64,000 bases of DNA from Elusimicrobiales bacterium (GTDB lineage Bacteria > Elusimicrobiota > Elusimicrobia > Elusimicrobiales > UBA9959): NCBI GenBank assembly GCA_026419335.1, contig JANZZP010000087.1, positions 8,487 to 72,486 on the forward strand. The letters run 5' to 3'. Below are positions 25,269-33,791 of this stretch, piece after piece (positions within the stretch are counted from its first letter, which is position 1; every line of letters starts with the position of its first letter). Made by a program: the position numbers and the translations under genes. The notes under the pieces are model-generated. The model worked only from the letters and a program-made list of their open reading frames with translations. It did no database searches and had not been told where the DNA came from.

Positions 25269-25894
25269 AAATAAAAAAAGATTCTTATCTTATTGTTAAT
25301 GCATTAAAAGCAGAGTTTCCAAATGCTTCTACTGAACTAAAATATTTGAATCCTTTTCAACTTCTTATTGCTACTATACTTTCAGCTCAGACTACTGATA
25401 TAACGGTGAATAAAGTTACACCTATCTTATTTAACAAATATCCAGATGCTTTTACGCTTTCAAAAGCTAATTTATCAGATGTGGAGGATATCATAAGGCC
25501 AACTGGTTTTTATCATCAAAAGGCAAAGTACATAGTTGAAACATCCAAAATAATTATGGATAAGTTTAATGGGAAAGTCCCACAAACTATGGAAGGATTA
25601 ATGACGCTTAAAGGAGTTTCAAGAAAAACAGCAAATGTAGTTATTTCAAATGTTTTTGATAAAGCTGAAGGTATAGTAGTAGATACTCATGTTAAAAGAG
25701 TTGCAAAAAGAACAGGTTTTAGTTCATCATCAAATGCCATTCAGATAGAAAAAGATCTTATGAATATATTTGATAAAAAGGATTGGGCTTTTTTGTCTAA
25801 TGCTTTGGTGCTTCATGGGAGATACATATGTAAAGCGAGAAATCCTATGTGTGAAAAATGTAAAATAGAAAAGTGGTGTGAAAAGAATTTCTAA
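25265..25894 (+). CDS. nth: Endonuclease III (DNA glycosylase/AP lyase)
   Basis: A base-excision-repair enzyme that removes oxidised pyrimidines and nicks AP sites. At 209 residues the length is typical. Key elements: the helix-hairpin-helix MTLKGVSRKTANVV with catalytic Lys121, Asp140 in VVDTHVKR, and the four-cysteine Fe-S loop CxxxxxxCxxCxxxxxC near the C-terminus (CKARNPMCEKCKIEKWC). It is linked by a 4-nt overlap to the peptide-binding lipoprotein and lies 3 nt before the lipoate ligase gene. Confidence 0.97.
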   Translation: MKIKKDSYLIVNALKAEFPNASTELKYLNPFQLLIATILSAQTTDITVNKVTPILFNKYPDAFTLSKANLSDVEDIIRPTGFYHQKAKYIVETSKIIMDKFNGKVPQTMEGLMTLKGVSRKTANVVISNVFDKAEGIVVDTHVKRVAKRTGFSSSSNAIQIEKDLMNIFDKKDWAFLSNALVLHGRYICKARNPMCEKCKIEKWCEKNF

Positions 25895-25897
25895 TTT

Positions 25898-26590
25898 ATG
25901 ATTAGAGCCATTATTATACAAACTCAACCTTTTGATGTGTATGAGCAAATGGCGTGTGATGAAATTATGTGTGAAATGCTTCCAGCACCATATATTCTTA
26001 GATTTTATAAATGGAAAGACAAAGGTATTACCTTTGGTTTTTCTCAAAAATTTAGAGAGGTTTATGGCAACTTGGATGAAAAGTTTAAAAATTATCCTAT
26101 TACTCGTAGACCAACTGGTGGTGGTGTTGTGATACATGAATATGATATAACGTTTTCTTTTATTTTTTTTAGCCCTGGAGATTTTAATCCAAGAAAAACT
26201 TATGAGATGATTCATTCATCTATCTTTAATGTTTATAAAGAAAAAGGATTTAATTTATCTATATCTGTAACTAATACGTCAGATTATAATATAAATAATC
26301 CTATTATGGAGTGTTTTAAAAAACCAGTTGATATGGATCTTATTTTCAGTGGACAAAAGGTTTTAGGAGGTGCGTTAAGAAAATTTTCAGATTATATGCT
26401 TTATCAAGCATCTCTGCAATTTGAAAATGCAAGAAATATTTCTATACATTATGATATTATAAAAACTGCTTTTGAAAATTTATTTAATATTAGTTTCAAT
26501 TTTTTTAGTATTGATGATTCTTATTTATCTAAAATTAATAAGAAAAAGTTTTCAAAATATGCTTCTAAGTTATGGATAGAAAGAATATGA
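25898..26590 (+). CDS. Lipoate-protein ligase/transferase family protein
   Basis: A 230-residue BPL/LplA-fold enzyme that attaches lipoate or octanoate to lipoyl domains. Seen: FGFSQKF strand, the RRPTGGGVVIHEYDITFSF loop that holds the acyl group, and the conserved Lys in GQKVLGGALRK. The C-terminal accessory domain of full LplA (about 330 residues) is absent, so it may be an octanoyltransferase of the LipM/LipL kind or a split ligase. Which one cannot be decided from sequence alone. It follows nth by 3 nt and precedes queF by 16 nt. Confidence 0.85.
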   Translation: MIRAIIIQTQPFDVYEQMACDEIMCEMLPAPYILRFYKWKDKGITFGFSQKFREVYGNLDEKFKNYPITRRPTGGGVVIHEYDITFSFIFFSPGDFNPRKTYEMIHSSIFNVYKEKGFNLSISVTNTSDYNINNPIMECFKKPVDMDLIFSGQKVLGGALRKFSDYMLYQASLQFENARNISIHYDIIKTAFENLFNISFNFFSIDDSYLSKINKKKFSKYASKLWIERI

Positions 26591-26606
26591 TAAGAAGGAG
26601 GAATAT

Positions 26607-27005
26607 ATGAAAAAAACTTCTTATGGTTATACATCTCAACATGCAATAGGATTTAAAAAGAAAAAATTACCATCAATTGATATATGGGAAAATCAATATC
26701 CAAATAATGATTATGTTATAAAAATAATACATCCAGAATTTACTTCAATATGTCCAAAAACAGGTTTGCCTGATTTAGGAACTATCACTATAGAATATGT
26801 TCCTGATAAATATTGTCTTGAGCTTAAATCTTTAAAATATTATTTTCTTGCCTATAGAAATTTAGGTATATTTATGGAAAATGTGGTAAATAATATACTT
26901 CAAGATATTGTTAAATATGTAAAACCAAAATCAGTTACAGTAATTGGTGATTTTACTCCAAGAGGTGGGATTAAATCAGTAATTACAGCGACTTATAAAA
27001 AGTAA
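26607..27005 (+). CDS. queF: NADPH-dependent 7-cyano-7-deazaguanine reductase
   Basis: QueF reduces preQ0 to preQ1 in queuosine synthesis for tRNA. The protein is 132 residues, the short single-domain type. It has the thioimide-forming Cys49 in FTSICPKTG, Asp56 in LPDLGTI, the ELKSLKYYFLAYRN motif and the closing FTPRGG. Start ATG 26607 has AAGGAGG six bases upstream. No other queuosine gene is in the window. It overlaps the methyltransferase start by one base. Confidence 0.97.
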   Translation: MKKTSYGYTSQHAIGFKKKKLPSIDIWENQYPNNDYVIKIIHPEFTSICPKTGLPDLGTITIEYVPDKYCLELKSLKYYFLAYRNLGIFMENVVNNILQDIVKYVKPKSVTVIGDFTPRGGIKSVITATYKK

Positions 27006-27793
27006 TGACATCTATATATACAAAGGAATATCTTTTAAATCATTGTGAAGGTTTTGAAACTTTTAAGTCTTCTGGTGGCTTTGTTTTATCCAAAAGACTT
27101 AGAAGAATTTATGATATAGTTTCTAAACATAATATTTCAAAAATTCTTGATTTTGGGTGTGGGAGAGGGGAGTTTTCTCTAAAATTTTCGTTAAACGGTA
27201 TTGAATCTTATGCATGTGATATATCAGATGATGCCATTGAAATTGCAAATTCTTTAAAAAATAAATGGGAGAAAAAAAGAGGAAAACTCTCATTTCATAT
27301 CTTTAAGATAGTTAATAATAAACTCCCTTTTGAAAATTCATTTTTTGATGCTTGTGTCATGAATGATGTTATCGAGCATATTGAAAAAAAAGAACTTATG
27401 CTTATTTTAAAAGAGCTATTTAGGGTTTTAAAAACAGAAGGGAAAATTTTTATTCATACTTCTCCTGGCAAATTATTTATTAAATATGGTCTTTATTTAT
27501 ATCACATTATTGGTTTTTTTACGGGATTTAGGTTTAGGTGTAATTTAAAAGATATGCTTCCAGATAGTTTAAAAAAACCATATCATGTGAATGAACTAAG
27601 TGTTTGTGAGATAAAAAAAATTTTAAGTTTAGCAGGTTTTAAAAATATAAAATATTCTTTGTGGAAAAATCCACATTATATTTATTATTTTACAGGCAGT
27701 GATAAATTCTTGAACGTTATTAGAAATGTATCATTTTTAATACCTTTTAAAGAAATTGTTTATTCAGATATTTTTGTATATGCTGAAAAATAA
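27005..27793 (+). CDS. Class I SAM-dependent methyltransferase
   Basis: A 262-residue methyltransferase. Motif I is ILDFGCGRGEFS, motif II ends YACDISDDAIEIA, and the post-motif region holds FDACVMNDVIEHIE, as in the Methyltransf_11/23 group. The C-terminal half has the 'FKTEGKIFIHTSPG' pattern and a short hydrophobic patch (HIIGFFTGF). Substrates of this group are highly varied; the AhpC-free, glycan-poor context gives no hint. It overlaps queF by one base and ends 14 nt before the WD40 gene, whose Shine-Dalgarno (AAGGAGG) lies between. Confidence 0.85.
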   Translation: MTSIYTKEYLLNHCEGFETFKSSGGFVLSKRLRRIYDIVSKHNISKILDFGCGRGEFSLKFSLNGIESYACDISDDAIEIANSLKNKWEKKRGKLSFHIFKIVNNKLPFENSFFDACVMNDVIEHIEKKELMLILKELFRVLKTEGKIFIHTSPGKLFIKYGLYLYHIIGFFTGFRFRCNLKDMLPDSLKKPYHVNELSVCEIKKILSLAGFKNIKYSLWKNPHYIYYFTGSDKFLNVIRNVSFLIPFKEIVYSDIFVYAEK

Positions 27794-27807
27794 AAAAGGA
27801 GGAAGAA

Positions 27808-28641
27808 ATGAAATTTGAAAAAGTATATGAATTTAAAGCTGCAAATAATGGTGTAAATGGAGTTTTGGTTATAGATGGTTCAATTTTTAGTTGTAGTAAG
27901 GATGATTTTTTAAGGAAATGGAATATTTTTAATTATGCTCTTATAAAAGAAATTAAAGCACATGATAAAGATATTCAAGGAATATGTAAGCTTCCAAATG
28001 AGTCTGGATTATTATCTTATGGAGATGATGGTAGTATTAAAGAATTTGATTTAGAACTTAAACATGTTTTTGAATATCCGTCACATAGAGGTAGAATAAA
28101 TGATCTTGTTTTTATAGATAAAAATAGATTTATTACAGCATCAGATGATTCTACTATAAGGGTATATAAACTTAATTCTTCTTCTTTTAAAGAGAAGGAT
28201 TTTAATATAGGAGATGTTGAATCAGTGTGTGTTGTTAATAATAAAATATTACTTGGTGGTTCTAAAATTGTTGTATGTGATTTAGAGATTGAAGAATTTG
28301 CTTCATATGATAATGAATATATTTATGGAATAGATTTTATATACACAGATGGAAAGATGATATATATCTCAAGATCTATGGAGAAAAAGCTTGAAGTGAG
28401 AGATATTAACATGAATTTAATTAAACTTATTAAAATGCCATCTTGGATAAATTATATCACATCATATCTAGAATATTTGTTCGTATCGGTTTCGGATCAT
28501 ATAATTGTTTATGATAAAGAGTTTAAAGAAGTTGCTATTAGTGATTTTTCATCATCAGAAATAAATTCCTTTACATTTTATGATAGAAATATAATTGTTG
28601 CTTATGATGATGGATATATTAAAGTTTGGAAAATAATATAG
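27808..28641 (+). CDS. WD40-like beta-propeller protein
   Basis: A 277-residue cytoplasmic protein made of WD40-type repeats: FSCSKDDFLRKWNIFNY, LLSYGDDGSIKEFDL, FITASDDSTIRVYKL, further weak units, and a closing IVAYDDGYIKVWKI. It probably forms a single six- or seven-bladed propeller acting as a docking platform. No signal peptide or other domain is present, and the partner is unknown. Stand-alone small WD40 proteins are uncommon in bacteria. Start ATG 27808 is supported by AAGGAGG. A 97-nt gap follows before the next gene. Confidence 0.85.
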   Translation: MKFEKVYEFKAANNGVNGVLVIDGSIFSCSKDDFLRKWNIFNYALIKEIKAHDKDIQGICKLPNESGLLSYGDDGSIKEFDLELKHVFEYPSHRGRINDLVFIDKNRFITASDDSTIRVYKLNSSSFKEKDFNIGDVESVCVVNNKILLGGSKIVVCDLEIEEFASYDNEYIYGIDFIYTDGKMIYISRSMEKKLEVRDINMNLIKLIKMPSWINYITSYLEYLFVSVSDHIIVYDKEFKEVAISDFSSSEINSFTFYDRNIIVAYDDGYIKVWKII

Positions 28642-28738
28642 GCCATATTTACTATATATCGTTAGTCCCTATAACTCTTTTTAAGTTTTTATTTTTATGT
28701 AAAAAAATAGTATGAGATTCCAGAATATTGGAGGTATT

Positions 28739-29587
28739 ATGTTAAAAACACTAATATTTTTTGTTTTTTTCTTTTTAAATTTAGATATTTATTCTCAAAA
28801 TGTTATAAAACCTGAAAGAATAAAACATAAGTTGATGGTTCATTCTTATATAGTTAATGAAGCAATTAGAATTTTACCTTCAAGTATAAGAGCTGAGTTA
28901 TATACATATCAAGATAAAATTCTTATGGGAGCAGGAGTTTATGCAGGTGATGATTCTTATTCAGAGGATAGAGGTACTGATTATTATGGTGAACTTTATT
29001 ATTGTTCAGTTCCAGTAGCAGAGCACTTTTGGAATCCATATGATCCTTCATATGTTGCTATTTGGAATATATGTAAACCTCCATATTATCCATCAACTGC
29101 TTTAAATAGAGCTGAATATATATATAATAATTACGTTATTCCTAATTATACAACAAATAAAGAAAAAGCGTATTATTATCTTGGAAGAGTTTTACATCTT
29201 CTTGCAGATATGAGTGTTCCAGCGCATACTTATTGGGTTTCTCATAATTGGCCTAATGAAGATTCTTTTGAACTTTATATCTTGGATAATTATGATAAAT
29301 ATAAAACTGATGGTAAGATTATTCGAAAAACATCTTTGAAAGAATTCTTCTCCTATATTGCAAAAATATCGAGAAAATATCCTACCGATAGATATGAAGG
29401 ATATTCAAATGATGATGTTTTTTATTATAACAATAATGGCAATTTAAGCGAAATAGATGGACCAAATAATTCTTTAACACAGCAAGCGTGTGATACTATA
29501 GCGAAAGATGTAATACCTAAAATTATTTCAGTAACTGCTGGTTTTATAGAGTTTTTTTACAAGAGCGTAAATCCGTATAATATTTAA
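28739..29587 (+). CDS. Secreted zinc-dependent phospholipase C/S1-P1-fold protein
   Basis: A 282-residue exported protein of the phospholipase C/P1 nuclease fold. The signal peptide is MLKTLIFFVFFFLNLDIYSQ. Zinc-binding positions appear in order: MVHSYIVNEAIRIL, GAGVYAGDD, EHFWNPYD and the paired LGRVLHLLADMSVPAHTYW motif. Many bacterial relatives are uncharacterised. Start ATG 28739 is chosen because TTGGAGG lies upstream; an ATG at 28712 has none. The 3' end abuts the convergent glycosyltransferase with no spacer, so the transcripts probably end inside each other. Confidence 0.8.
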   Translation: MLKTLIFFVFFFLNLDIYSQNVIKPERIKHKLMVHSYIVNEAIRILPSSIRAELYTYQDKILMGAGVYAGDDSYSEDRGTDYYGELYYCSVPVAEHFWNPYDPSYVAIWNICKPPYYPSTALNRAEYIYNNYVIPNYTTNKEKAYYYLGRVLHLLADMSVPAHTYWVSHNWPNEDSFELYILDNYDKYKTDGKIIRKTSLKEFFSYIAKISRKYPTDRYEGYSNDDVFYYNNNGNLSEIDGPNNSLTQQACDTIAKDVIPKIISVTAGFIEFFYKSVNPYNI

Positions 29588-30655
29588 TTAGCTTATTATT
29601 TTAATAAAATCAGAACATATCTCTTTCCACCTATATTTTCTAAGTTCTTCAAAATTTATTTGAGCATAAAAACTTTTATCATGTACTAATTTTAACTTTT
29701 CTATACAATCATTAATTTCAGGATAAGCTATAAATTGTCTTTCTTGTGTTTTTTCATATGTTTCATCTTGTGTTTCTTTGAGTGTATGTTTTATGAAAAC
29801 TGCATTTTTATCATTTAGAAAATCTATTTGTCCTCCATATTTTAATGATATTACTGGTCTTCCACAGGCAAGTGATTCTAAAAATGGTAATCCAAATGAT
29901 TCAGCTTTAGAGAGTGATATATATATATCTGAATTTCTATATAAATTTCCCATATCTTCTTCCGATAATTTATCTGTGATTATTTTTAATTTTGAATTTA
30001 ATATTTTTTGGTATTTTTCTATTAATTTGTCAAATGATGGTATTTCGAAGCTTTTATTTTTCTTAAACTGTGAGTATGAAAGTTTTACTGTCAATCTTAC
30101 ATTATTATTATATTTAAATGCTTCAGTAAAAGATTCAAGTAGTATATCAAGAGATTCTCTTTTGTGTGGTGATGATATAGTTAAAAAATTATTGATTTTG
30201 TTCGTGCTTGGTGTTGGATAATAGTAAATAGGATTATATCCATATCTTAGTATTTTTATTTTTTCTTTTCTAATACCTGAGTTTACAAATACATTATAAG
30301 TAAATGTCGATGGAACTATTACTATATTAAGATATTTGTTGATATTTTCAATCCAAGTTTGTGGTAATGTAGTAAATTCATATACTAAAAATCCAATTTT
30401 GAATGAAGATTTAGGTAAAATATTGTATTTTAATGGGTGTTCAAAAGTAAAAATAATATCATATGTTTTATGTGAAACATATTTCTCGAGAAGTTCAAGA
30501 TTAAAATTTTTATCATAAAGAAAACCTTTTGTCTCATATATTGATATTTCTATACCATTTTCTATTAAACCTTTTAAAATCTCTCTTGCTACTTTTGCCC
30601 AACTTGTAATGCTTCTTATAATTCCAAAATATGTTATTCTAATATTATATGACAT
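29588..30655 (-). CDS. Glycosyltransferase, GT4/GT-B type
   Basis: A 355-residue cytoplasmic sugar transferase with two Rossmann-like domains. The C-terminal half has the GT4 donor-binding signature YISLSKAESFGLPFLESLAC and GRPVISLKYGG, with the E-x7-E acidic pair. The N-terminal acceptor domain begins ITYFGIIRSITSWAKVAREIL. The donor and acceptor are unknown. ATG 30655 is used; a TTG two codons upstream is possible. Its start overlaps the start of the divergent radical SAM gene, so each promoter must lie inside the other gene. Convergent with the phospholipase-like gene with no gap. Confidence 0.9.
   Translation of the reverse strand: MSYNIRITYFGIIRSITSWAKVAREILKGLIENGIEISIYETKGFLYDKNFNLELLEKYVSHKTYDIIFTFEHPLKYNILPKSSFKIGFLVYEFTTLPQTWIENINKYLNIVIVPSTFTYNVFVNSGIRKEKIKILRYGYNPIYYYPTPSTNKINNFLTISSPHKRESLDILLESFTEAFKYNNNVRLTVKLSYSQFKKNKSFEIPSFDKLIEKYQKILNSKLKIITDKLSEEDMGNLYRNSDIYISLSKAESFGLPFLESLACGRPVISLKYGGQIDFLNDKNAVFIKHTLKETQDETYEKTQERQFIAYPEINDCIEKLKLVHDKSFYAQINFEELRKYRWKEICSDFIKIIS
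30595..30622 (+). promoter_or_regulatory. Putative promoter of the radical SAM/ECF operon, inside the glycosyltransferase gene
   Basis: TTGCCC at 30595-30600 and TATAAT at 30617-30622 with a 16-nt spacer. The predicted start is near 30629, about 20 nt before ATG 30649. The divergent overlap of the two genes forces a promoter into this region, which gives some support. Confidence 0.45.
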
Positions 30656-31632
30656 ATCCAAAAAGAGTTATATTAGAGATTGATTATTCATGTAATTTAA
30701 AATGCCTTACTTGTAAGCTCTGGAATAATAATTATAGAAAATTAAGAGGTGAAGAAGAAAAAATGGAATTAGATACAGCAGTATATATTTGTGAGAAATT
30801 AAAGAAAGACAATGTAACAAGAATAACTTTTATAGGAGGTGAACCTTTTTTATATGAAGGTTTTTTAAAGTTAGTTTTTGAAATAAAAAAAATGGGTTTT
30901 TTGCTTTCTGTTGTTACTAATGGTAGCATTCTTAATGAGGATTTAATATCTGAAATTGTAAGAAATAATTTATTTGATAATATTATATTTTCTATAGATG
31001 GACATGCTGATATTCACGATAAAATTAGAGGGAAAAAAAGTGTTTATGATAAAGTAGAGAATAATGTTAAATTTTTAAGTCAGTTGAAAAGGAAATATTG
31101 TAAGAAAAAGCCAAACTTTATGATATATTTAACCATTTCGCCTTACAATATTAATGAATTGAGTTTAAGTGTTTCAAAAATTATTAATTTAAATCCTTCT
31201 AAGATCAGATTACAACTTGCAAGTTTTATAGACAGTAATTTAATAGAACATACTAATAATTTGTTAGGAGGTAAATTTATAGGTATGCATTCATATTTTA
31301 GTGAGATAAAAAATAATATAAATATAGAGAAGGTAAAGGATATTTTTTTAAATTTAAAAAAAATACACGGTGGAAGAATTAGTGGGGAAAAAATTTTAGA
31401 AGATTCAAATATCAGTTGTAATTTTCTGTTTAAGAGTGCTGTTATAACACCATCTGCAAGAATATTACCATGTCCGATGATGAGTAATTTTTCAATTGGA
31501 GATTTAAAGAAAATATCTTTTAAAGAAGCTTTTATACAAAATACTGAAGTTATTTCAAAGATTAAGAAGCTATGTGAGGATGGACACCTTCTTATCTGTA
31601 AGCAATGTTGTGTTGAAAAAGTTATAATATAA
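30649..31632 (+). CDS. Radical SAM protein with C-terminal Cys-rich (SPASM-like) region
   Basis: A 327-residue radical SAM enzyme. The cluster motif is DYSCNLKCLTCKLW (Cys15, Cys19, Cys22), followed by FIGGEPFLYEGFLKLV and VVTNGSIL as in MoaA/PqqE-type enzymes. The C-terminus has additional Cys at CNFL, CPMM, CEDG, and a CKQCC group, typical of a SPASM or twitch-like auxiliary cluster domain. The reaction cannot be inferred; relatives modify peptides or cofactors. It starts 7 nt into the divergent glycosyltransferase gene and begins an operon with NUDIX, NTPase and ECF transporter genes. No Shine-Dalgarno is visible. Confidence 0.88.
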   Translation: MTYPKRVILEIDYSCNLKCLTCKLWNNNYRKLRGEEEKMELDTAVYICEKLKKDNVTRITFIGGEPFLYEGFLKLVFEIKKMGFLLSVVTNGSILNEDLISEIVRNNLFDNIIFSIDGHADIHDKIRGKKSVYDKVENNVKFLSQLKRKYCKKKPNFMIYLTISPYNINELSLSVSKIINLNPSKIRLQLASFIDSNLIEHTNNLLGGKFIGMHSYFSEIKNNINIEKVKDIFLNLKKIHGGRISGEKILEDSNISCNFLFKSAVITPSARILPCPMMSNFSIGDLKKISFKEAFIQNTEVISKIKKLCEDGHLLICKQCCVEKVII

Positions 31633-31636
31633 CATT

Positions 31637-32119
31637 ATGAAGATTATATATTCAAATAACATATTAGCAACTCTTTGTTATGTATGTGATGGTAAAAAAG
31701 TTTTAATGATTCATAGAACAAAAAAGAAAAATGATATACACGCAAATAAATATAATGGACTTGGTGGTAAAGTCGAAGAAGATGAAACCCCTTTTGAATG
31801 TGTTATAAGGGAGGTTAGGGAAGAAAGTGGTTTAAAAATAAAAAATCCTATTCTTAAAGGTATACTTCGTTTCCCAAAATTTGATGGTGTCAATTGTTGG
31901 ACAGTTTTTGTTTATCTTACAAATAATTTTTCTGGTAGGATTAAAAGCTCAAATGAAGGAGAACTTGTATGGATTGAGTTAGAAAAATTATCCAAAATTA
32001 ATATGTGGGAAGGTGATAAATATTTTATTAAGTATGTTTTTAAAAAAAATGTTTTCTTTTATGGGGTTTTTTATTATAAAAATAATAATTTAATTAAGTT
32101 TAGATTAAGGATTGAATGA
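31637..32119 (+). CDS. NUDIX hydrolase
   Basis: A 160-residue pyrophosphohydrolase. The NUDIX box is complete (GGKVEEDETPFECVIREVRE...), with the GX5EX7REUXEEXGU pattern satisfied by VREESGL. The LATLCYVCDGKKVLMIHRTK start and GLGGKVEEDE are close to the MutT/8-oxo-dGTPase or NUDT1 type. It may clean damaged nucleotides or act in the cofactor pathway of the neighbours; the sequence does not tell. It lies 4 nt after the radical SAM gene and overlaps the NTPase gene by 4 nt. Confidence 0.93.
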   Translation: MKIIYSNNILATLCYVCDGKKVLMIHRTKKKNDIHANKYNGLGGKVEEDETPFECVIREVREESGLKIKNPILKGILRFPKFDGVNCWTVFVYLTNNFSGRIKSSNEGELVWIELEKLSKINMWEGDKYFIKYVFKKNVFFYGVFYYKNNNLIKFRLRIE

Positions 32120-32592
32120 TTATTTTTATTCATGGAGCAATAAATTCTGGTAAAACTTTATTAATTAAAAAGATATATAAGAATTTTTTTATTAATAGAA
32201 AAGATGTTTTGTGTATTATTTCTAATAAAAGATATAATGCTACTACAAGAGAATATTGGCTTTATTTGAATTCTAAATTAATTGGAAAAGGGATTATTAT
32301 AAATGGAAAGAATATTATCATAAATCATCATATATTTGAGAAAGTAACAGACATAGATGTTTCAAATTATAAATATAGTATCATTGATGAAATAGGTCCA
32401 TTTGAGCTTAAAAAGATGTGTTTTTATAAATTATTTTTAGCTATAATTCGACATGATATTATTTCAATAGTAGTTGTAAGAACTTATATGATAAAAGATG
32501 TAATTTCATTTTTTAAAATTAAGGAGTATAAAATATACAATATTACTGAAGAAAAGGATATATTTTTAGATATATGCAAATACGTAATTTGA
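32116..32592 (+). CDS. THEP1-like P-loop NTPase
   Basis: A 158-residue nucleoside-triphosphatase like NTPase_1/THEP1. It has Walker A GAINSGKTLL near the N-terminus and a Walker B-type sequence YSIIDEIGPFELKKMCF, where THEP1 has 'DEIGKMEL'. The protein is short and single-domain. In this cluster it overlaps NUDIX by 4 nt and the ECF ATPase gene by 19 nt, suggesting it works with the transporter's substrate. The family's in vivo role is not established, so no pathway is claimed. Confidence 0.8.
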   Translation: MIIFIHGAINSGKTLLIKKIYKNFFINRKDVLCIISNKRYNATTREYWLYLNSKLIGKGIIINGKNIIINHHIFEKVTDIDVSNYKYSIIDEIGPFELKKMCFYKLFLAIIRHDIISIVVVRTYMIKDVISFFKIKEYKIYNITEEKDIFLDICKYVI

Positions 32593-33791
32593 GTTTTAGT
32601 TATAATAATCATAAAATATTTGATGATATTAATATAGATATTCCAAATGGTATAAATATAATTACAGGACCGAATTCTTCTGGTAAAACCACTTTATGGA
32701 GAATACTTTGTGGATTAATACCTAATTTGTATTATGGAAAAATTTCAGGAAAAATTTTTTTAGACGGAAAAAAAGATTTTGATATAATTTATGTAGGACA
32801 GGATAATGACATTGGGTTGATGCATGAAAAAGTTTTAGATGAAGTTATATTTTATTCTAGTATAAAAAGTTTTAAATTTAAAAATGTCAATGATTTTTTT
32901 ACTTTTTGGGACTTGTCTGATTTACAAGAAAAAAAAAGTGATTGCCTATCATATGGGCAAAAACAAAGATATTTCTTATCTCTGTCCCTTAGTTTTGAAA
33001 ATGATGGAGTTTTTATATTCGATGAACCTTTCGCATACTTAGATGATGATAGCTTTTCATTCATTGCTGAAGTTTTTAAAAAAGTAAGGGAAAAAAAAGT
33101 TATAATATTTTCTCATTATTTTAATAATTTGGATTCAATAGCTGATAGATTTTTTAAAATAGAGAAATTCAGAGTGATTGAAAGTAAGGAGTCACTTTTT
33201 GAATCAAAACTATCTCTTACTTCAGCTTCAAAAGGTCGTAAATTGATTGAAATAGTTGATTTGAAAAATCAATATATAAAGAAAAAAATAACTACTGAAA
33301 TTAGAGAAGGAGATATAAAGTTAATTTATGGAAAAAATGGGAGTGGAAAATCGAGTTTTTTAAAAATTTTATGTGGTTATGATAGAGTATATTCTGGCTC
33401 AATTAGGTTTTTAGATAACACTTGGTATTCCAATTTGTTCTATATTCCTCCTAATCCTGATCTTAGAATATTTGCAAATAACATATTAGAGCTTTTTAAT
33501 GGGAAAATAAATGTTGAAATTTTTAAACACTTAAATATTTTAGATAAAATTACTACTCCTATATCATGGTTAAGTTATGGGGAGAAACAAAAGGTTTTAA
33601 TTGCATATTCAATAATATTAGGTAAAAAGATTATAGTTATTGATGAACCACTTATGAGTTTTGATCGAGAGAGTAGTATTGCAATTTCATGGGTTTTAAA
33701 TGAATATGTAAAAAATGGTGGCAGTGTATTAATTGCTTCTCCTTCTAAGAAAAATTTAATATTAAAAGATGTGGAGGTAATAGAATTATGA
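32574..33791 (+). CDS. ECF transporter fused ATPase subunit (A-A')
   Basis: A 405-residue protein with two ABC ATPase domains in one chain. Domain 1 has GPNSSGKTT, LSYGQKQR and FIFDEP; domain 2 has YGKNGSGKSS, LSYGEKQK and IVIDEP. Two fused ATPases with this order power ECF transporters for vitamins and similar solutes. The signature 'LSYG' differs from LSGG in both halves but remains consistent. It is followed with 4-nt and 14-nt overlaps by S- and T-like membrane proteins, making a full ECF module. The substrate is not known. Confidence 0.92.
   Translation: MQIRNLSFSYNNHKIFDDINIDIPNGINIITGPNSSGKTTLWRILCGLIPNLYYGKISGKIFLDGKKDFDIIYVGQDNDIGLMHEKVLDEVIFYSSIKSFKFKNVNDFFTFWDLSDLQEKKSDCLSYGQKQRYFLSLSLSFENDGVFIFDEPFAYLDDDSFSFIAEVFKKVREKKVIIFSHYFNNLDSIADRFFKIEKFRVIESKESLFESKLSLTSASKGRKLIEIVDLKNQYIKKKITTEIREGDIKLIYGKNGSGKSSFLKILCGYDRVYSGSIRFLDNTWYSNLFYIPPNPDLRIFANNILELFNGKINVEIFKHLNILDKITTPISWLSYGEKQKVLIAYSIILGKKIIVIDEPLMSFDRESSIAISWVLNEYVKNGGSVLIASPSKKNLILKDVEVIEL

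Noticed and set aside
25730..26215. A 161-codon open frame on the minus strand opposite the lipoate ligase gene
   Set aside because: It lies antisense to a well-supported gene, has low-complexity basic/aromatic content typical of reversed AT-rich coding DNA, and has no Shine-Dalgarno or family features.
29778..30221. A 147-codon plus-strand frame inside the glycosyltransferase gene
   Set aside because: The glycosyltransferase signature is on the other strand. The frame has no motif and no ribosome site.
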